The notes beneath the pieces were generated by a model. It ran no database searches, was not told the DNA's origin, and worked only from the letters and a program-made list of their open reading frames with translations. Of a stretch of 9,218 nucleotides of DNA, positions 6,206-9,218 are shown piece by piece. The position numbers were made by a program, and so were the translations under genes. Each line of letters opens with the position of its first letter. The first letter of the stretch is position 1. The stretch covers positions 1-9,218 of the forward strand of contig URYT01000063.1 in assembly GCA_900552185.1 (NCBI GenBank), read 5' to 3'. The stretch is from an uncultured Collinsella sp. GTDB lineage: Bacteria; Actinomycetota; Coriobacteriia; Coriobacteriales; Coriobacteriaceae.

Positions 6206-6259
6206 ATGCAACGCGTACTGTTTATCTGCCACGGGAACATCTGCCGCTCGACGAGGTAA
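6206..6259 (+). pseudogene. 5' stub of a low-molecular-weight protein tyrosine phosphatase gene
   Basis: ATG at 6206 begins MQRVLFICHGNICRSTR then TAA. Residues 1-16 are the unmistakable start of a low-molecular-weight protein tyrosine phosphatase, with the whole CX5R(S/T) P-loop: Cys8 nucleophile, Arg14, Ser15. The normal next residues (MAE...) are missing and the frame stops two codons later. A ribosome site (GAAAGG) lies about 9 nt upstream, so the native start is intact. The break lies exactly in a 50-bp sequence repeated at 7517-7566, which indicates integration of a mobile element into the P-loop codons. The 3' part of the gene (about 140 codons) is not in the window; it should lie past the right end of the inserted DNA if it has survived. 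Such phosphatases act on protein phosphotyrosine, often with capsule kinases. Confidence 0.85.
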
Positions 6260-6283
6260 CCGCTGATTATCAGGCGTATTAAC
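6234..6283. repeat. Direct repeat / attachment junction, left copy
   Basis: 50 bp matching 7517-7566 at 49 of 50 positions. The first 20 bases (to 6253) are phosphatase codons for GNICRST. The following 30 bases (AGGTAACCGCTGATTATCAG, then GCGTATTAAC) do not belong to the phosphatase and are shared with the other copy, so they are read as the left end of the inserted element. The one difference, C at 6244 versus T at 7527, is a silent change in a Cys codon. Confidence 0.85.
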
Positions 6284-6418
6284 CATTCAAATCATCTGAC
6301 GTACTACCTATTTACTACTCATAGAGGCTCAGGCACGACAGGTCAGATGGTTCCGCTTTTCACAACAGCCTACTTTTTCGACCGTTCAACAGGTCAGTAG
6401 ATTAAATAGCTTATCAGC
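6284..6418. other. Left subterminal region of element A, no gene, repeated GGTCAG motifs
   Basis: No coding sequence. ACAGGTCAG occurs at 6338-6346 and 6389-6397, and the related CATCTGAC (6293-6300) is an inverted match to GTCAGATG (6342-6349). Short repeated sites just inside an att junction resemble arm-type recombinase or accessory-factor sites, but that is only positional inference. Confidence 0.35.
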
Positions 6419-6458
6419 ATGCTAGAGTTGTACCTGCTACACAGCTCTAGCATTTTTT
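6419..6458 (+). terminator. Intrinsic terminator inside the element A leader
   Basis: ATGCTAGAG (6419-6427) and CTCTAGCAT (6445-6453) form a perfect 9-bp stem, with TGTA/TACA able to extend it inside, directly followed by T6. There is no gene between the left junction and this point, so it either stops read-through from the phosphatase promoter at 6206, ends a small RNA, or works as an attenuator for the gene at 6667. Confidence 0.8.
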
Positions 6459-6490
6459 AATGCTCGCGCTTCACAACTGAAGACACTCAA

Positions 6491-6532
6491 GTCAGTGACA
6501 AGGAGGGGTATTTGCCCTTTCTCCTTGCTGAC
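6491..6532 (+). promoter_or_regulatory. Leader hairpin upstream of the SHOCT membrane-protein gene
   Basis: Nested stems: GTCAG/CTGAC (6491-6495 with 6528-6532), CAAGGAG/CTCCTTG (6499-6505 with 6521-6527) and GGG/CCC at the tip. Together with 6436-6447 / 6555-6566, a 12-bp inverted match (GCTACACAGCTC / GAGCTGTGTAGC) that competes with the terminator stem, the leader could switch between folds. No known riboswitch is recognised. Confidence 0.4.
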
Positions 6533-6666
6533 TCGTGCCACCGCGAAGCGCTTGGAGCTGTGTAGCAACTGTGGGTGGATACTCCTCCTTTTCGTGCTGC
6601 ACATTCCGCACTTCGGATGAGCCTCCTTCCACAGCGTTTACCAAGTGTCGGAGGAAGGAATACACC

Positions 6667-7272
6667 GTGTACGAAGAGCTTAAAGAGCTTAAGGAGCTCC
6701 TTGATATGGGAGCCATCACACAAGAAGAGTTCGACGCGAAGAAGACCGAGCTGCTTAGCGTCGCCTTCAATGAAAAAGATTTGACAAATCCCGTTGTCCC
6801 CTCTTCAACCTCCGATTCACTTACGCAGCAGAAATCTAAAATGGCAGCACCGCCGATAACAAGCGACACCGTTACTCAAAATAACAACACGGACACAAGC
6901 TCGGCTTTCATCGGAATAGGCTGCTTAACGATGCTTTGCTTCCCCGTTACCGTTATCCTTCAAATGTGCGGAGCATATGACATCTCGATATTCTTTCTGA
7001 TTCCCAGCGTAATAGGTCTTCTCTTGTTTCTATTCGGCTTCATCTGCTCTACAGCGGAAACACTCAGCACGCCCGAGGGAAGAAAAGAACTCAAAGAAAA
7101 CTTCGACAGGGACAAGTTCAACGGCTACAAATACACCTGCCCCATGTGCGGGAGCAACAGAATCAAAACTATAGGTGCGGGAAAGAAAGTGGCTGGAGCC
7201 CTAACGATAGGGCTCGCCTCGAAAAATATCGGAAAGAACTATCAGTGCAACGACTGCCAGTACAGATGGTAA
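6667..7272 (+). CDS. SHOCT-domain, two-TM, zinc-ribbon membrane protein (element A cargo)
   Basis: 201 aa from GTG 6667. Residues 2-30 (YEELKELKELLDMGAITQEE, then FDAKKTELL) are a SHOCT domain, a short oligomerisation/association module usually at a C-terminus but here N-terminal. Residues 31-78 form a polar linker rich in Ser/Thr/Gln. Two hydrophobic segments lie at about 80-101 (FIGIGCLTMLCFPVTVILQM) and 106-128 (ISIFFLIPSVIGLLLFLFGF). The tail is a zinc ribbon, CPMC at 158-161 and CNDC at 194-197, around a Gly/Ala-rich segment, ending QYRW. Both ends are predicted cytoplasmic. The GTG start is preferred over an upstream in-frame ATG (6535) because AGGAAGGA lies 7-12 nt before it and the upstream residues are cysteine- and serine-rich shadow sequence overlapping the leader. 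It is the only gene of the cassette. No biochemical role is known to me; defence, immunity to the element, or stress sensing are only guesses. Confidence 0.8.
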   Translation: MYEELKELKELLDMGAITQEEFDAKKTELLSVAFNEKDLTNPVVPSSTSDSLTQQKSKMAAPPITSDTVTQNNNTDTSSAFIGIGCLTMLCFPVTVILQMCGAYDISIFFLIPSVIGLLLFLFGFICSTAETLSTPEGRKELKENFDRDKFNGYKYTCPMCGSNRIKTIGAGKKVAGALTIGLASKNIGKNYQCNDCQYRW

Positions 7273-7416
7273 CGTGTCGGAATAAAACCCCGCAGATATC
7301 TATCCAATCATCCACTGTTTCGGCCTGTTCCGCTATCGCTATCGTTTTTCAACAAAAGGGATTATCAGCAAAATCAAGAACCCACTAGGTCAAACGGCAC
7401 ATTAGACCTAGGAATA
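7273..7416. other. 3' region of element A, no gene seen
   Basis: About 140 bases without a supported gene. It contains a 7-bp inverted repeat, CTAGGTC/GACCTAG (7385-7391 with 7405-7411, 13-nt loop), just before the short frame at 7417. No terminator with a T run was found for the membrane-protein gene, so transcription may continue toward the right junction. Confidence 0.4.
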
Positions 7417-7542
7417 ATGCCCACCGCCCACTCCCAGCCACCCGGCGTCAAAGCACTCATCTGGAATTGCAGCGGAAACATCTCCGTAAGCGATAAACCG
7501 CCGCTGCAAGGTCTGCGGAACATCTGTCGCTCGACGAGGTAA
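7417..7542 (+). CDS. Short frame at the right end of element A entering the phosphatase P-loop codons
   Basis: ATG 7417 starts MPTAHSQPPGVKALIWNCSG, continues NISVSDKPPLQGLR and then NICRSTR before TAA, 41 aa. The last NICRST is in the same frame as in the phosphatase gene. If element A alone were integrated, this frame would continue into the rest of the phosphatase, giving it a new 5' end. Here it stops after two more codons because element B follows. The ribosome site (TAGGA) is weak and close. The substitute N-terminus lacks the nucleophile Cys at the right position (GLRNICR instead of CHGNICR), so the fusion should be inactive. VKALIWNCSGNIS itself faintly resembles VLFICHGNIC, perhaps an old duplicated site. 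Whether it is translated is unknown. Confidence 0.3.
   Translation: MPTAHSQPPGVKALIWNCSGNISVSDKPPLQGLRNICRSTR
7467..7509. repeat. 9-bp inverted repeat next to the right junction
   Basis: TTGCAGCGG (7467-7475) and CCGCTGCAA (7501-7509) are perfect reverse complements with a 25-nt loop. They end 7 bp before the 50-bp repeat, a plausible position for recombinase-associated sites. Confidence 0.5.
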
Positions 7543-7566
7543 CCGCTGATTATCAGGCGTATTAAC
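7517..7566. repeat. Direct repeat / attachment junction, right copy (element A / element B)
   Basis: 50 bp, 49 identical to 6234-6283. The left 20 bases are the right end of element A (P-loop-like codons with TGT for Cys); the right 30 bases are the left end of element B, identical to that of element A. Element B's first stop codon (7573) lies 7 bp beyond. Confidence 0.85.
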
Positions 7567-7572
7567 TTGACC

Positions 7573-8691
7573 CTACTGAGTCTCCCCGTCTTTCACGCTC
7601 ATCTCAATATAAGGCTTAGCCCCATCAAGCCGAACAAACCAGTCCACCATTGCAAGCTCCGCCTCCACGTTTTCTCTTAGAGTCTCTTCATCGGCGCAGA
7701 ACACCTCAGCGGCAGAAATATCAAACATTTCGATTATTTCAATCAGTTCGTTATCAGAAATAGTCTGAAACTGCTCCTCCGCTTCCACCCTTTTCTTATT
7801 CGACGATTCCCGAATCCAACTCACCGCATTCGCAACACTCTTTCTGTTTACCCTTAACTGAGAATCCTTGAACTGCTTCTCCGACACATCATCAAGGTCA
7901 TCAAACGGCTCAATTTCCCAAAGATAATATGAGGCCGCGAACCCCAACCTCTCTGCCATCAGCTCGCCGAATCGACGGTAAAACTTTGCGTTGTTATACA
8001 AAGAGAGATATGTAATGCCAAGCTCTTCCTTCACCTCAGACCACAGCTCGATACACTTCTCACTCTCTTCTGCGGTTGCTTCTCGTCTCTCACCTCCCAG
8101 CAGACGCACCCATCTTGTTTTGCGGCAAGTCTTCAGGTATCCGAAATCCACCAGCCTTCTCAAAGCTCTATCCAAAACATTTCTTGCATAGTCCTTCACA
8201 TGGCAGGCAACTCGATTGTAGTGATAGAAATCAGACCTCGATGTACCCGAAAGCACCCCATATCTTTCTGCCTCACGCAACAAGCTTTTGCTCTTTCGGC
8301 TGTCCATCAGGCCATCCTCGGGCATAAAGCCGCATAGAGATAGCAAGGTGTTCATTGTGTACAGACAAGCCCCTGATTTCACATCGTCCTCATCAGTACT
8401 CACCCCATGGTGTGCACCCCAGATCAAACAATTCAGAACATCAGCACTGTATTCGTCGTTCGTACGGAATGGCTGAGGCTTTTCTCGTAAAAAGACCTCA
8501 GTGATAACTATTGCGTTTCTCGATACTTGTGGTGCCTTTTCCCAGTCGAAAAAACGCCTTAGCTCTTTTTCTTGCGCCTTTCTTGTGTTTCCTTTTGCTG
8601 GCTTCATGCCTACCGACCTACACAGTTCAGCGAAACTGTTGAATGTAGACCCGACTTTGATTTCTTTGCAGTCAGCGGCACTTAGAGACAT
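7573..8691 (-). CDS. Unrecognised 372-aa phage/plasmid-like protein
   Basis: I do not recognise a full-length family. Residues 11-65 (IKVGSTFNSFAELCRSVGMK, then PAKGNTRKAQEKELRRFF) match in style a module at the start of many phage and plasmid proteins of Gram-positives: 'vGsTF.sf.eLc..lg....kGn.rk.Qekelrryf' followed by a short strand (NAIVITEVF, 59-67) that introduces the rest. It probably binds DNA. The middle (about 80-200) looks helical with possible winged-helix character (VLDRALRRLVDFGYLKTCRK, 172-191). The C-terminal part is helical and acidic. No nuclease, integrase or Walker motif is seen. ATG 8691 has GAGGTGA 4-5 nt upstream. Its upstream region holds a pair of operator-like arms, so it may be the replication or control protein of element B. 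This is an inference from position. Confidence 0.75.
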   Translation of the reverse strand: MSLSAADCKEIKVGSTFNSFAELCRSVGMKPAKGNTRKAQEKELRRFFDWEKAPQVSRNAIVITEVFLREKPQPFRTNDEYSADVLNCLIWGAHHGVSTDEDDVKSGACLYTMNTLLSLCGFMPEDGLMDSRKSKSLLREAERYGVLSGTSRSDFYHYNRVACHVKDYARNVLDRALRRLVDFGYLKTCRKTRWVRLLGGERREATAEESEKCIELWSEVKEELGITYLSLYNNAKFYRRFGELMAERLGFAASYYLWEIEPFDDLDDVSEKQFKDSQLRVNRKSVANAVSWIRESSNKKRVEAEEQFQTISDNELIEIIEMFDISAAEVFCADEETLRENVEAELAMVDWFVRLDGAKPYIEMSVKDGETQ

Positions 8692-8721
8692 TTCTCACCT
8701 CAACTAGATTTGCTTGCACAT

Positions 8722-8791
8722 ATCAGGTGTACAAAACCCCATCTATATACATAATACGTCTTTAAGATAGATTACTTTTTGTACACCTGAT
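8722..8791. promoter_or_regulatory. Paired 15-bp operator-like arms around an AT-rich promoter region
   Basis: ATCAGGTGTACAAAA (8722-8736) and TTTTGTACACCTGAT (8777-8791) are perfect reverse complements 40 bp apart; each contains the self-complementary TGTACA. Between them lies an AT-rich stretch with -10-like hexamers on the minus strand (TATTAT and TATATA) and a smaller inverted pair (ATCTAT/ATAGAT, 8741-8746 with 8767-8772). It is placed 30-100 bp upstream of the start codon at 8691. This suits two repressor sites flanking the promoter of that gene. A -35 box is not convincing. Confidence 0.6.
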
Positions 8792-8793
8792 TA

Positions 8794-8830
8794 AGCGCCT
8801 GCGTACGGGGCATTCCCGTACGCAGGCGCT
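8794..8830 (-). terminator. Perfect 16-bp hairpin after the partial gene of element B
   Basis: AGCGCCTGCGTACGGG (8794-8809) and CCCGTACGCAGGCGCT (8815-8830) pair perfectly around a 5-nt loop. It lies 8 bp past the stop codon at 8839 on the minus strand, where a terminator is expected, but the following T tract is weak (TTAATC). It is GC-rich in an AT-rich region. Confidence 0.6.
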
Positions 8831-8838
8831 ACTGTTTA

Positions 8839-9218
8839 TTAATACTGTTCAGTCTCGTGGCATTCCAACAAATCTTCTAAATCAATCCAAGGCAAATCTC
8901 GGAAGCGCCTACCGAATAATCTAACGCATTTGTCCCCATCGCCTTCATCTCTTCCATATTGAGAAAAATCCCTCTTCGCCTCGTTTCTTACGACCTTGCG
9001 GATCATTTCGTCATAGGTCGCTTCACGCCCCTCCTGTTTCAGCATTTCCATATAACTATTTGCCTCGTTGTAAAGGTAATTGGCTCGCCCTGATTCATAT
9101 CCTGTTACGACCAGCTCAAACAGTTCTTCGTAGCTGCCCCATTCTGGCTCTGTCGCTAAAATGGGCTCTTCGGTGGTTTCTGTGGGAGAGATTCCGGCAT
9201 AGGCCCAGCTCAGCGGGC
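8839..9218 (-). CDS. Partial unknown protein of element B (C-terminal 125 aa)
   Basis: The minus-strand frame is open from the right edge to TAA at 8841-8839. It reads PLSWAYAGISPTETTEEPIL, passes through EWGSYEELFELVVTGYESGR and YNEANSYMEMLKQEG, and ends DLPWIDLEDLLECHETEQY. An internal ATG at 9051 would give only 70 aa, but the frame continues upstream with the same protein-like character and no ribosome site precedes that ATG, so the gene starts beyond the window. The protein is highly charged and helical, with no motif I can name. It has the same orientation as the 372-aa gene but is separated from it by 147 bp holding a hairpin and an operator region, so it is probably a separate transcript. 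Confidence 0.65.
   Translation of the reverse strand, partial: PLSWAYAGISPTETTEEPILATEPEWGSYEELFELVVTGYESGRANYLYNEANSYMEMLKQEGREATYDEMIRKVVRNEAKRDFSQYGRDEGDGDKCVRLFGRRFRDLPWIDLEDLLECHETEQY

Larger units (their letters stand above)
6254..7536. mobile_element. Element A: 1283-bp non-autonomous integrated cassette
   Basis: The unit between equivalent points of the two 50-bp direct repeats. It carries a structured leader, one membrane-protein gene (6667-7272) and a 3' region with hairpins. No recombinase, transposase or relaxase is encoded. The ends are direct, not inverted, repeats and coincide with the break in the phosphatase gene, as expected for site-specific recombination at an attB inside that gene. 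The right end (7517-7536) imitates the host P-loop codons. Base composition is more AT-rich than the chromosome to the left. The most likely reading is a satellite-like element moved in trans by a recombinase of a related larger element, perhaps element B beside it. Which recombinase family is involved is inferred: the 20-bp shared core suits a tyrosine recombinase. Confidence 0.6.
7537..9218. mobile_element. Element B: left part of a second, larger integrated element
   Basis: Starts with the same 30-bp left end as element A and runs off the right edge. Both visible genes are on the minus strand, pointing toward the junction, and neither resembles a chromosomal gene. The region is AT-rich and holds strong inverted repeats. 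Its integrase, if present, must lie beyond 9218. That it is a separate element and not a continuation of A is inferred from the repeated end. Confidence 0.5.

Noticed and set aside
6535..6666. Upstream extension of the SHOCT-protein gene to an earlier ATG
   Set aside because: The extra 44 residues overlap leader structure, are rich in Cys/Ser/Arg without a fold, and no ribosome site precedes that ATG, whereas GTG 6667 has one and starts the SHOCT domain.
6234..7566. Insertion sequence or transposon around the SHOCT gene
   Set aside because: The ends are direct 50-bp repeats without terminal inverted repeats, no transposase is encoded, and the repeat includes target-gene codons; site-specific integration fits better.
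6234..7566. Integron cassette with attC sites
   Set aside because: The repeats are not folded palindromes with attC-type boxes, and no integron integrase is visible.
1..9218. CRISPR array or tRNA/rRNA genes
   Set aside because: No regularly spaced repeat-spacer series was found, and no tRNA-like cloverleaf or rRNA stretch was recognised, including at the integration junctions, where a tRNA attachment site was specifically considered.

Overview
The window looks like a GC-rich gut actinobacterium of the class Coriobacteriia, most likely Collinsella or a close relative. The basis is the codon use, the class of proteins present, and dispersed palindromes of the 'gacaaaGGGACtGTCCCtttgtc' kind in four intergenic spots. 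This is judged by eye; no database comparison was possible.

Left half (1-5590), mostly minus strand. From right to left: a truncated DASS/SLC13 anion permease fused to the tail of a MerR-type regulator (a deletion scar, 4863-5590); a DUF4143-type AAA ATPase behind an elaborate pair of inverted repeats (3408-4724); an unrecognised single-pass membrane protein with an acidic cytoplasmic tail (2416-3282); a LacX-type aldose-1-epimerase-like protein (1403-2296) with an operator-like palindrome upstream and a strong terminator downstream; and prfA, peptide chain release factor 1 (1-1019, running off the left edge). These are separately transcribed housekeeping or accessory genes, not one operon.

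Middle (5591-6205) is a gene-poor stretch of repeats: an apparently orphan terminator, a long 18-bp inverted repeat, palindrome copies and a possible decayed 3' gene end.

Right part (6206-9218) is a mobile region, visibly more AT-rich. A low-molecular-weight protein tyrosine phosphatase gene begins at 6206 and is cut off inside its P-loop codons (MQRVLFICHGNICRST). The cut lies in a 50-bp sequence that recurs 1283 bp downstream with one mismatch, which is synonymous (Cys TGC/TGT). I read these as attachment-site junctions of two tandemly integrated elements. Element A (1283 bp) has no recombinase and carries one gene, a SHOCT / two-TM / zinc-ribbon membrane protein behind a structured leader. 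Element B starts at 7537 and leaves the window; its first genes point back toward the junction (an unrecognised 372-aa phage/plasmid-like protein and a partial unknown protein). The right end of element A contains an ATG-started frame that runs in phase into the NICRST codons, so such an element could give the interrupted host gene a new 5' end. This tandem, trans-mobilised cassette at a phosphatase P-loop is the most interesting feature of the window.
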